A stretch of 7,821 nucleotides of DNA from Thermodesulfovibrionales bacterium. GTDB lineage: Bacteria; Nitrospirota; Thermodesulfovibrionia; Thermodesulfovibrionales; SM23-35. How positions within the stretch are numbered: position 1 is the first letter of the stretch; each line of letters begins with the position of its first letter. Under the pieces are notes generated by a model that had not been told where the DNA came from, ran no database searches, and worked only from the letters and a program-made list of their open reading frames with translations. Positions 1-6,626 of this stretch are shown piece by piece. Both the position numbers and the translations under genes were made by a program. The stretch spans positions 1 to 7,821 of the forward strand of contig JAGUWT010000086.1 of assembly GCA_020062205.1 (NCBI GenBank). The letters run 5' to 3'.

Positions 1-33
1 TACAAATACTAAAGGTAGTAATACTATATTTAT

Positions 34-990
34 GTGGCACGTCAATTGAGGATAGAATATGAGAGCGCATTTTATCATGTAACCTCAAGGGGCAACCAGA
101 AGGAGAGGATATTCTGGGATGATAAAGATATGGATGAATTCAAAAGAATTCTTAAGAGGACAAAGGAGATGTATGGATACTTGCTCCATGCTTATGTATT
201 CATGGATAATCATTATCATCTGCTAATAGAGACACCTTATGCTAACCTAAAACAAGTAATGCAGAACATCAATACCAGTTATACGGTTTATATAAACAGA
301 AGGCATAATAGGGCAGGTCATCTCTTTCAGGGGCGATACAAAGCATTTATTGTTGATAAAGAAAGCTATCTACTTGAGCTTGGGAGGTATATTCATCTAA
401 ATCCTGTAAGGGCAGGGATAGTGAAAATACCCGAAGATTACAAATGGAGCAGTTATATAGAATATATTCTTGGAAGGACAGAGTGGGCAATTGCTGATAC
501 GGGTGACACACTTTTTTCATTTTCTAAGAGACGAGCTATAGCAGCAAAGAAGTATCAGGAATTTGTATATTATGGTATAGAAGAAAAATCGCCCTTAGCA
601 AAGGCAGTTGGGAGCGTATTGGGAGATGAGACATTTAGGGAGGAAGTTATTAAATATTTAAAGAAGATTCCGGATAAAACGGAAATACCAGAGGTAAAGG
701 AGATAGAAACCAAGCATAAGTTAGAGGATGTTATAAAAGCAGTAAGTGAATATTATGGGGTAAAAGCAGATGAATTGCTAAAGAGGAAGAAGGCGACAGG
801 GAGGCAGAGGAAGATTGCTATATATCTTTGCAAGATATTGAGCGGGAAGAAGAATATTGAAGTTGGAAGGGTTTTTGGGATAACACTTCAAGCAGTGACA
901 AATGTCTTAAGAGACATTGAAGAGATGAGGGGGAAGGACAGAGGATTAAGCAAGGACCTTACTCTAATAAAGAAATCCATGCAAAGGTAA
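34..990 (+). CDS. REP-associated tyrosine transposase (IS200-like Y1/HUH) with DnaA-like C-terminal domain
   Basis: Single-strand DNA transposase-like nuclease of the RAYT/TnpA_REP group, which nick and join at REP-type hairpins. Seen: N-terminal Y1 domain (about residues 5-140) opening with a typical 'YHVTSRGN' block, the HUH metal-binding motif H60-Y-H62 within 'MDNHYHLLIE', and the nucleophile Tyr119 in 'RYIHLNPVRAG', the family signature. The C-terminal part (about 226-300, 'YYGVKADELL...RQRKIAIYLCKIL...VGRVFG') resembles the DNA-binding helix-turn-helix of DnaA domain IV, an extension found in a subset of these proteins; 318 aa is longer than the bare nuclease. The start is GTG at 34; the ATG two bases earlier is in another frame and stops quickly. 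No strong Shine-Dalgarno is visible and only 33 bp of upstream sequence is available, so an earlier promoter cannot be judged. A REP-like partial repeat follows it at 1021-1064. Intact and probably functional. Confidence 0.9.
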   Translation: MARQLRIEYESAFYHVTSRGNQKERIFWDDKDMDEFKRILKRTKEMYGYLLHAYVFMDNHYHLLIETPYANLKQVMQNINTSYTVYINRRHNRAGHLFQGRYKAFIVDKESYLLELGRYIHLNPVRAGIVKIPEDYKWSSYIEYILGRTEWAIADTGDTLFSFSKRRAIAAKKYQEFVYYGIEEKSPLAKAVGSVLGDETFREEVIKYLKKIPDKTEIPEVKEIETKHKLEDVIKAVSEYYGVKADELLKRKKATGRQRKIAIYLCKILSGKKNIEVGRVFGITLQAVTNVLRDIEEMRGKDRGLSKDLTLIKKSMQR

Positions 991-1020
991 AATGTATATT
1001 TTAGGTTTGACCATATGCTC

Positions 1021-1064
1021 TTGTCGCGCTTCACCTCGCAACCGCTCTGCTCCTCGCAATGACA
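1021..1064. repeat. Partial REP-like repeat beside the RAYT gene
   Basis: The segment ends in GCTCCTCGCAATGACA (1049-1064), which is the exact reverse complement of the 16 nt that open the large palindromic element at 1793-1808. The left half (CGCTTCACCTCGCAA, 1026-1040) is a degenerate copy of the same motif, so this looks like one half of an element or a decayed tandem. A minus-strand reading frame across it is a by-product of the repeat. It lies about 30 bp after the transposase stop, where REPs associated with RAYT genes are usually found. Confidence 0.65.
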
Positions 1065-1130
1065 CTTCATTTAATGCGTTTATATTAATATAACTTGTTT
1101 ATTGATTAATTTAGATATTTTATAGGAAAC

Positions 1131-1152
1131 TATAATGCGTTTCGTGTATAAT
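1131..1152 (+). promoter_or_regulatory. Possible -10 elements upstream of the cytochrome gene
   Basis: Two perfect TATAAT hexamers occur at 1131-1136 and 1147-1152 in a strongly AT-rich leader (about 1080-1165). No good -35 box lies 16-18 bp upstream of either, so the assignment rests on the -10 match alone in sequence where such matches arise easily. A start site near 1155-1160 would leave a very short leader before the ribosome binding site at 1168-1174. Confidence 0.35.
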
Positions 1153-1167
1153 ACTGAAAAATTTATA

Positions 1168-1174
1168 AAGGAGG
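1168..1174 (+). promoter_or_regulatory. Strong Shine-Dalgarno for the cytochrome gene
   Basis: AAGGAGG, followed by 7 nt and then ATG at 1182. This near-perfect match fixes the start at 1182; the nearer ATG at 1177 is out of frame and too close. Confidence 0.85.
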
Positions 1175-1181
1175 AGATGGT

Positions 1182-1760
1182 ATGGTAAGATTTGGAATTT
1201 TAGGTGTGTTGGTTTTTTTGCTCGCTGTGCCTGCAATAAGCTATGCAGCCGGTGCGCATGATGGTCTCAACTGTAGCGGTTGTCACGGCATTCACACTGC
1301 AAAAGGAGACATCATATTTGCAGTTGAACCAAATAAGAAAGCAGTGAATCCGCGGACGAAACAATCTTTTGCCGGGGTAACTGCGCTCTGTCTTGGTTGT
1401 CATGAAAACATTGAGACTGGTGGTCTCGGTATCAAGGCGGTTTCACCTGCTCACAGCCATCCATATGGAGTAGAGCCAAATCAAAAGGTTGCCATTGTGC
1501 CAGATACATTTTTAAGAGGTGGAAAATTAGAATGTGTTGGCTGTCATGACCCTCACCCATCAAACCAAAACTATAAGTATCTCAGGGTCGACACATCAAA
1601 GGGTGCAAAACTGGCGGACTTCTGTGCAATGTGTCATCCGATGAAGGCAGACACCAAGGCAAAAGAATTAAAGATATTTGATAGTATGGATGAGAGGAAA
1701 TATCAAGCAGCACCTACTGCTCCTGCAGCTGAGCCAGCAGCGCCGAAGAAGAAGAAATAA
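1182..1760 (+). CDS. Exported tetraheme c-type cytochrome (doubled-CXXCH / cytochrome c3-like family)
   Basis: Periplasmic or outer-surface electron carrier. Seen: an N-terminal signal peptide (hydrophobic residues 5-19, then 'AISYAA', probable cleavage after Ala22 or Ala23) and four covalent haem sites: C31-SGC-H35, C70-LGC-H74, C118-VGC-H122 and C148-AMC-H152. 'CVGCHDPHPS' is the typical paired-CXXCH sequence. Further histidines (26, 38, 91, 93, 125) could supply the second axial ligands for bis-His haems. The mature part is about 170 aa, ending in a low-complexity Ala/Pro tail and a KKKK terminus (about 170-192) that contains no haem site. It stands alone between two repeat elements, so no partner reductase is visible and its electron donor and acceptor are unknown. 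The family assignment is firm from the motifs; the exact physiological role is not. Confidence 0.92.
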   Translation: MVRFGILGVLVFLLAVPAISYAAGAHDGLNCSGCHGIHTAKGDIIFAVEPNKKAVNPRTKQSFAGVTALCLGCHENIETGGLGIKAVSPAHSHPYGVEPNQKVAIVPDTFLRGGKLECVGCHDPHPSNQNYKYLRVDTSKGAKLADFCAMCHPMKADTKAKELKIFDSMDERKYQAAPTAPAAEPAAPKKKK

Positions 1761-1792
1761 TCTAAATAAAGTTTAGCGAAAAAGCCTTCAAA

Positions 1793-1936
1793 TGTCATTG
1801 CGAGGAGCGAGATTCCTTGCCTGTCATTATTAGTTCCGACCAGAGTCGGTACAAAGTAATCTTAAGACAGGCAAGGAACAGGCTCCGCAATCCCCTTGTT
1901 TGAGATTGCTTCGGTCGATACGACCTCGCAATGACA
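1793..1936. repeat. Large nested palindromic REP/BIME-like element
   Basis: Outer arms are a perfect 13-nt inverted repeat: TGTCATTGCGAGG (1793-1805) and CCTCGCAATGACA (1924-1936). Inside is a second perfect 13-nt inverted pair, TTCCTTGCCTGTC (1813-1825) and its complement (1866-1878). At the core is a small hairpin CCGAC/GTCGG near 1836-1849, and another hairpin GGTCG-ATA-CGACC lies at 1913-1925. It separates the cytochrome gene from xerD. Transcribed, it could fold into a long stem that ends cytochrome transcription or protects the mRNA 3' end, but no U-tract follows. The right end runs into the region just before the xerD start. Confidence 0.8.
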
Positions 1937-1941
1937 GGATT

Positions 1942-1949
1942 AGAGAGGA
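1942..1949 (+). promoter_or_regulatory. Putative ribosome binding site for xerD
   Basis: AGAGAGGA lies 13 nt before GTG 1963. The spacing is somewhat long, but it is the only purine-rich SD-like block there, and it sits just outside the palindromic repeat that ends at 1936. It supports the downstream start over TTG 1900. Confidence 0.45.
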
Positions 1950-1962
1950 CTTTCAAATATTT

Positions 1963-2847
1963 GTGGATCTCTTCAAGAATTTCCTTACGTATCTTTCAGT
2001 AGAAAAAGGACTCTCAAGAAATACCATAGAATCATATGCAATAGACCTGAGAAAATTTCAGAAATTTTTATCAGAAAATGATAAAAAACTTGCTTCATTC
2101 ACAAGACCTGATATTGTTGATTTTATTGAGCGTCTCAGAGATGAAGGATACTCTATATCGAGCATCTGCAGGTTTATCTCTTCAATCAAAGGATTCTGTA
2201 AATATCTCCTGATCGAAAATATTATCAAGGAAGATCCGTCAGAAAATCTGCAGGCGCCTAAGAAGTGGGAGAGACTTCCAAAGTCACTGAGCATATCTGA
2301 GGTCAAGTTATTACTTGAACGTAACCTATCCCTTGACCTGTCGAAGAATACTATCATAAGGGATTACGTAATGCTTGAACTCCTCTATTCCTCAGGCCTT
2401 CGCGTGAGTGAGCTGGTATCCCTCAAAATGGAGGATATGAATGTTGAGGGTGGGTTTTTAAGGGTTTTGGGAAAAGGGTCAAAAGAACGGGTTGTTCCTG
2501 TCAATACAAGGGCAATTGAGATGCTAAAGCGATATATACATCAGCAGAGACCAGAGATTTTGAAGAATAAGCGATCACCTTATCTTTTTGTTACACGGAG
2601 AGGTGGACCGATGACAAGACAACGTTTCTGGCAGACGATAAAGTCATTCGGGAAAAGACACGGATTGATTCTTTCGCCACATACTATGAGACACTCCTTT
2701 GCAACACACCTGCTCGAGGGCGGAGCTGACCTTAGATCATTACAAAAAATGCTGGGGCACTCAGATATATCCACAACACAGATTTATACAAAAGTAACAG
2801 CCGACAGGATCAAAAAGGTTTATACAAAACACCATCCACGGGCATAA
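1963..2847 (+). CDS. xerD: Site-specific tyrosine recombinase XerD
   Basis: Chromosome dimer resolution recombinase acting with a XerC partner at a dif site, normally under FtsK control. From GTG 1963 the protein is 294 aa, matching the usual size of about 295-300. The N-terminal SAM-like core-binding domain (about 1-90) starts with 'FLTYLSVEKGLSRNTIESY', and the catalytic domain follows from about 105. All active-site residues are present: Arg147 ('SSGLRVSEL'), Lys171 ('GKGSKER'), His240 and Arg243 ('SPHTMRHSFATHLLEGG'), His266 ('MLGHSDISTTQIY') and nucleophile Tyr275. 'MTRQRFWQTIK' and the 'HHPRA' terminus favour XerD over XerC. The frame stays open upstream to a TTG at 1900, but those 21 codons lie mostly in the palindromic repeat and have no family counterpart, so I prefer 1963. 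A phage or integron integrase is unlikely given the length and the close fit to XerD. Confidence 0.9.
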   Translation: MDLFKNFLTYLSVEKGLSRNTIESYAIDLRKFQKFLSENDKKLASFTRPDIVDFIERLRDEGYSISSICRFISSIKGFCKYLLIENIIKEDPSENLQAPKKWERLPKSLSISEVKLLLERNLSLDLSKNTIIRDYVMLELLYSSGLRVSELVSLKMEDMNVEGGFLRVLGKGSKERVVPVNTRAIEMLKRYIHQQRPEILKNKRSPYLFVTRRGGPMTRQRFWQTIKSFGKRHGLILSPHTMRHSFATHLLEGGADLRSLQKMLGHSDISTTQIYTKVTADRIKKVYTKHHPRA

Positions 2848-2859
2848 AAACAGTAATAA

Positions 2860-2926
2860 GTGATGAGTGACAAGTAACGAGTGATGAGTGACAAGTTTAC
2901 ACTTGTTACTTGTAACTCTTTACTCG
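2860..2926. repeat. Short tandem repeat plus imperfect hairpin after xerD
   Basis: GTGATGAGTGACAAGT occurs twice, at 2860-2875 and 2881-2896 (period 21). The second copy, with its flank 2878-2896, pairs with 2908-2926 over 19 positions with 3 mismatches around an 11-nt loop. TTTCTTTAAAA follows the stem, so it might act as a weak terminator for xerD, though the stem is AT-rich. Repeats of this 'GAGTGATGAGTGACAAGT' style are common intergenic elements. Confidence 0.6.
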
Positions 2927-2981
2927 TTTCTTTAAAATATACCTCGTAATTCATTCATTATTACTTTTATCGAAAAATGCC

Positions 2982-3076
2982 TTGTCATTCCTGCGAAAGT
3001 AGGAATCCAGAAAAAAGGAAATAGATTCCTGTATGCACAGGAAATCCTGGATTCCGCATCAAGTGCGGAATGACAA
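2982..3076. repeat. Three-hairpin palindromic intergenic element
   Basis: The ends are a perfect 10-nt inverted repeat (TTGTCATTCC at 2982, GGAATGACAA ending 3076). Within it are three separate hairpins: ATTCCTGC-GAAA-GTAGGAAT (2987-3006, one G-T pair, GNRA-type loop), TTCCTGT-ATGC-ACAGGAA (3026-3043) and ATTCCGCA-TCAAG-TGCGGAAT (about 3051-3071). It lies between xerD and the Lon-like gene and belongs to the same class as the element at 6627-6756. Its sequence differs from the 1793-1936 element, although both share the GTCATT outer end. Confidence 0.75.
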
Positions 3077-3118
3077 CTTAATATCTCGCAGCATAGCTGT
3101 GTGATGGTTAAATAAAAT

Positions 3119-3124
3119 GGAGGG
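3119..3124 (+). promoter_or_regulatory. Shine-Dalgarno for the Lon-like protease gene
   Basis: GGAGGG is followed by 5 nt and ATG 3130. A strong match and good spacing fix this start. Confidence 0.75.
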
Positions 3125-3129
3125 AATAA

Positions 3130-5559
3130 ATGCCTGAAAAACTGACTTTTGATAAACTTTACAAACGGTGTGACCCTGAAATCTTTACCTTCAAGACAAC
3201 TGATGACCTGCCAGCCTTTGCTGGAACAATAGTGCAGGAAAGGGCTCTGGGTGCTATTGATTTTGGCCTGAGCTTCGATAGTACCGGATTTAATATATTC
3301 ATTCTCGGTGAAAGTGGCACAGGAAAGATGGCTACTGTACGATCAATTGTGACAGAGAAGGCTCTCAATGAACCTGTCCCTCAGGACTGGTGCTATGTGT
3401 ACAATGTTCAGGATCCTGATATCCCACTCGCTATCTCTCTTGATCCCGGCAGTGCAATCGTATTTCAGAAGGATATGGAAGAGCTTGTCAAAATATTGAG
3501 GGATGAAATTCCAAAGGTTTTTGAATCAAAGGAATACGAGAAACAGAAAAACAGGACAATAGAGGAAGCGCAGAAAAAACAGAAAGACATTTTTGCCAGC
3601 CTCGAGGAAGAGGCTCAAGAAAAGGGCTTTTCGGTTCGGAAGTCAGTGAGCGGACTGATCATTATACCGGTAAAAAAGACAGGAGAACCATTAACCGAAG
3701 AAGAGTATGGGGCACTCGATGAAAAAACGAGGGAGAAGATAGATGAGATAGGAAGAGTGCTTCAAGAGAAACTGAATGACATCGTGCGTGTTGTGCGAGA
3801 AGGTGAAAAGACTGTGAAAGAAGCACTTGCAAGGCTTGAGAAGGAAGCAGCCCTATCTGCGGTAGGCCATCTCATTGATGAACTGAAGAACAAATATAAG
3901 GAATATGAGAAGATTATCACATATCTTGAGAATGCAAAAGATGATATTCTTGAACATCTTGATGATTTTAAGGTACAGGAAGAACAGGCACCTGCATTAC
4001 CATTTATGAAACTACCCAAGACTGAACCCACATTCGGAAGATACAAGGTTAATGTCCTCGTGAATAACAAAGATTGCAAGGGTGCACCGTGCATATTCGA
4101 AAGTAATCCAACCTATTACAACCTTTTCGGAAGGATTGAACATAAGGTACAGTATGGAATTGCGATAACAGATTTTTCAATGATAAAGGCTGGCTCATTA
4201 CATAAAGCAAATGGTGGTTATATTGTCATTGATGCCCTCGACCTTTTAAGAAACATCTTCTCTTACGATGCATTGAAACGCTCTATCAGGAATAAAGAAG
4301 TCAAGATAGAGGATGTCTGGGAGCAATACAGGCTGATATCAACTACAACGCTCAAACCGGAGGCTATGCCACTCGATGTTAAGGTTATCCTTGTTGGGAA
4401 TCCCTTCCTCTATTATCTCCTTTACAATCTTGATGAAGAGTACAGGGAGCTCTTCAAGGTGAAGGCAGATTTTGATAACAGGATGGAGAGAACCGATGAG
4501 AATATCCACAGGTATGCCTCTTTTATTGCTACAAGGTGCAAGGAAGAGAAAATCCTCCCATTTGACAGGACAGGTGTTGCAAAGGTAGTTGAGGTTGGTT
4601 CACGGCTTGCCGAGCATCAAAATAAGTTGTCCACAAAGTTCAGTGATATAGCAGATATCATCAGAGAAGCAAGCTATTGGGCTTCAAGAGCAGAGAGCAG
4701 TGTTGTTCGTGAAGGGCATGTCCAGAAGGCTATTGATGAAAGAATATACAGGACAAACAGGATTGAAGAGCGATTAAGAGAAATGGTCCTGGAAGGGACG
4801 ATCATTGTTGACATATCAGGGGAGAAGATGGGGCAGGTGAACGGCCTTGCAGTGATTGACTTGGGCGACTATAGTTTTGGTAAGCCATCACGGATAACAG
4901 CAAGGACATATGTGGGCAAAGCAGGGGTTGTGAATATTGAACGAGAGACCAAGATGAGCGGCAAGATTCACGAAAAGGCCACGCTGATCATTACGAATTA
5001 CCTTGGGAGTAAATATGCGACGCAAAAGCCAATCAGTCTCTCTGCTTCCATTACATTTGAGCAGTTATACGACATGGTCGAAGGCGATAGTGCCACCTGT
5101 GCTGAACTCTATGCACTTTTGAGCAGTATTGGAGGAATCCCTTTGAAGCAGAATATAGCAGTGACTGGCTCGATGGATCAGAATGGAGATGTACAGCCTG
5201 TCGGTGGAATCAACGAGAAGATTGAAGGGTTCTTCGATCTATGCAAATCAATAGGTTTTGACGGGAGCCATGGCGTAATCATACCGATGAGGAATATGAA
5301 AAACCTCATGCTGAAAAAGGATGTTGTTGAAGCTGTCAAGGAAGGAAAATTTTCAATCTATCCGATCCAGAAGGCAGAGGAGGGAATGGAGATTATTACC
5401 GGTATAGAGGCAGGTGATCTCAGTGGTGACGGGACCTACCCGGAAGGAACGGTTAATTGCCTTGTTGTAAAGCGCCTTGCAGAAATAGCAGAGGCTCTGG
5501 AGAAGAAAAAGGAAGAGGAAAAAGAGGAAGAAAAAAAGGAAAAAGATAAGGATAAATGA
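3130..5559 (+). CDS. Lon-like ATP-dependent serine protease (AAA_32 / LonB-type)
   Basis: Cytosolic ATP-driven protease degrading damaged or regulatory proteins; a Lon relative lacking the classic Lon substrate-binding N-domain. Seen in order: a short N-terminal region; Walker A 'GESGTGKM' (60-67, Lys66); a long charged helical, probably coiled-coil insertion (about 115-280); a Walker B-like 'YIVIDALD' (364-371); a small AAA helical domain to about 545; then the Lon proteolytic domain (about 555-770). The catalytic dyad is Ser654 in 'VEGDSATCAEL' and Lys697 in 'QPVGGINEKIEGF', 43 residues apart as in E. coli Lon (Ser679/Lys722). The tail (about 786-809) is almost all Lys/Glu/Asp. Methionine follows the Walker A lysine where Thr/Ser is canonical, and the Walker B glutamate is Ala369; divergent ATPase motifs are known in the AAA_32 group. 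Its stop overlaps the next start (ATGA), so it is in one operon with the acyltransferase. Confidence 0.9.
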   Translation: MPEKLTFDKLYKRCDPEIFTFKTTDDLPAFAGTIVQERALGAIDFGLSFDSTGFNIFILGESGTGKMATVRSIVTEKALNEPVPQDWCYVYNVQDPDIPLAISLDPGSAIVFQKDMEELVKILRDEIPKVFESKEYEKQKNRTIEEAQKKQKDIFASLEEEAQEKGFSVRKSVSGLIIIPVKKTGEPLTEEEYGALDEKTREKIDEIGRVLQEKLNDIVRVVREGEKTVKEALARLEKEAALSAVGHLIDELKNKYKEYEKIITYLENAKDDILEHLDDFKVQEEQAPALPFMKLPKTEPTFGRYKVNVLVNNKDCKGAPCIFESNPTYYNLFGRIEHKVQYGIAITDFSMIKAGSLHKANGGYIVIDALDLLRNIFSYDALKRSIRNKEVKIEDVWEQYRLISTTTLKPEAMPLDVKVILVGNPFLYYLLYNLDEEYRELFKVKADFDNRMERTDENIHRYASFIATRCKEEKILPFDRTGVAKVVEVGSRLAEHQNKLSTKFSDIADIIREASYWASRAESSVVREGHVQKAIDERIYRTNRIEERLREMVLEGTIIVDISGEKMGQVNGLAVIDLGDYSFGKPSRITARTYVGKAGVVNIERETKMSGKIHEKATLIITNYLGSKYATQKPISLSASITFEQLYDMVEGDSATCAELYALLSSIGGIPLKQNIAVTGSMDQNGDVQPVGGINEKIEGFFDLCKSIGFDGSHGVIIPMRNMKNLMLKKDVVEAVKEGKFSIYPIQKAEEGMEIITGIEAGDLSGDGTYPEGTVNCLVVKRLAEIAEALEKKKEEEKEEEKKEKDKDK
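5499..5546 (+). other. 48-nt all-purine tract at the end of the protease gene
   Basis: An unbroken run of A and G encodes the Lys/Glu tail and holds several SD-like GGAAG/GAGG blocks just before the overlapping start at 5556. It also contains A-AAA-AAG in the reading phase (5532-5538), the sequence of efficient -1 slippery sites. A -1 slip would end at TAA 5547-5549, only a few codons earlier than the normal stop. The tract probably just reflects the charged tail and a ribosome-loading region for the next gene. Confidence 0.6.
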
Positions 5560-6482
5560 AAAAGGCAGTATGGCTTTTTGAAACCGGTTTATTTATTTTT
5601 CTGTCCATACCGTTAGCACTCTTGCCATTAAGATTATCAATAAAGGTCGGGGAATTACTCGGCCTTTTGCTTTTTCATGTATGGGGAAGCAGGAGAAGGA
5701 TTGCCATAGAGAATCTGAAAAACTCCATATCATCTCATTCAATAGTCATTTCAGAACCAGTAGAAGAAATCATAAGGAACAATTTCAAAAATCTTGGAAA
5801 ATCCTTTGCTGAGATTATAAAAATCTATTATGGCTTTGGCGAAAAGATAATACATTCTGTGGAGGTAGATGGTATCGAAACCTTCCATCAGGCTCAGGCA
5901 CAAGGAAAGGGAATCTTATTTTTAACAGGTCATTGTGGAAACTGGGAACTCCTGGCAATTGCAGCGTCTGTAAGGTTCTCAAAGATTGCTGGTGTAGCGA
6001 GACCGATAAATAATCCTTATCTGAATGCCTTGGTAGAGAGAGTGAGAGAGCGATATGGGAACAGTGTCATTTATAAGCAGGGAGCGCTCAGGAAGATTAT
6101 GGAGAGATTGAGAAAAGGTAACTGTGTAGGAATTTTTATGGACCAGGCTGTTGTACCAAATGAAGGATATGTGATAGATTTCCTCGGCAGAGGTGCATGG
6201 ACCACAAAGATGCCTGCTCTTATCGCAAGGAAAACAGGCGCAGCAGTACTGCCTGTATTTATAAATAGAACTTCAAGAGGGCACAGGATGAAGGTATATC
6301 CTGCGGTGCAGTTATCAAATATCGGGGACAAGGAAAGTGCGGTAATAGAGGATACAAAAAGATTCTCATCCTTCATTGAAGAATACATAAAAGAGCATCC
6401 TTCAGAATGGCTCTGGATACACAGGAGATGGAAGAGGGTGAATCAGGAAAACGGTTATTCAGGTGATACCCGAAACTGGTAA
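5556..6482 (+). CDS. Lipid A biosynthesis acyltransferase (LpxL/HtrB family)
   Basis: Inner-membrane enzyme transferring an acyl chain from acyl-ACP to a Kdo-lipid A-type precursor (late lipid A acylation). The 308 aa length is normal for the family. Seen: a hydrophobic N-terminal anchor (about residues 6-42), the catalytic H-X4-E motif His126...Glu131 in 'LTGHCGNWELL', the conserved 'MDQAVVPNEG...FLGRGAWTTKMPALIARKTGA' region (about 195-230), and the closing 'WLWIHRRWK', all hallmarks of HtrB-like proteins. The start ATG 5556 overlaps the protease stop (ATGA), with AAGGA only 3 nt upstream, so translation is probably coupled. Which acyl position it modifies (LpxL versus LpxM type), or whether it serves another lipid, cannot be told from sequence, so no symbol is given. 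It supports a Gram-negative, LPS-making host. Confidence 0.9.
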   Translation: MKKAVWLFETGLFIFLSIPLALLPLRLSIKVGELLGLLLFHVWGSRRRIAIENLKNSISSHSIVISEPVEEIIRNNFKNLGKSFAEIIKIYYGFGEKIIHSVEVDGIETFHQAQAQGKGILFLTGHCGNWELLAIAASVRFSKIAGVARPINNPYLNALVERVRERYGNSVIYKQGALRKIMERLRKGNCVGIFMDQAVVPNEGYVIDFLGRGAWTTKMPALIARKTGAAVLPVFINRTSRGHRMKVYPAVQLSNIGDKESAVIEDTKRFSSFIEEYIKEHPSEWLWIHRRWKRVNQENGYSGDTRNW

Positions 6483-6626
6483 TAATGATTGAGAAAAAAA
6501 GAATTTTGGCTCATTGTGGAATCGAGTGGATAAAAAGTGATGGATAAAAGGTCGTAACGTGGCTTGGGATAAGGGGAATAGCGAGTTGTAAAAGGTGAAA
6601 ATATCCGGCATGAATACTCTCCTCTC
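6483..6626. other. Non-coding spacer after the acyltransferase gene
   Basis: No supported gene, RNA or terminator is visible here. The only pattern is a short direct repeat TGGATAAAA at 6527-6535 and 6541-6549. Minus-strand open frames across 6459-6779 translate the adjacent repeat ('VIPRLDRGIQ' type) and are not genes. From 6757 to 6814 there is likewise nothing recognisable. Confidence 0.6.

Noticed and set aside
888..1070. Minus-strand 60-codon frame after the transposase ('CHCEEQSG...')
   Set aside because: It is the translation of the REP-like repeat and the antisense of the transposase end; no ribosome binding site or family match.
1900..1962. 21 extra N-terminal codons for XerD from TTG 1900
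   Set aside because: They mostly lie inside the palindromic element; starting at GTG 1963 gives the normal XerD length and N-terminus.
34..2847. The transposase, cytochrome and XerD as one integrated mobile island
   Set aside because: XerD fits the housekeeping dimer-resolution protein, no attachment-site repeats or integrase-specific features are seen, and RAYT genes are typically domesticated single-copy genes.
1793..3076. CRISPR array or tRNA-type structure in the repeat-rich intergenic regions
   Set aside because: The repeats are palindromic, few and irregularly spaced, with no spacer regularity, and no cloverleaf with a CCA-type end or anticodon arm could be drawn.
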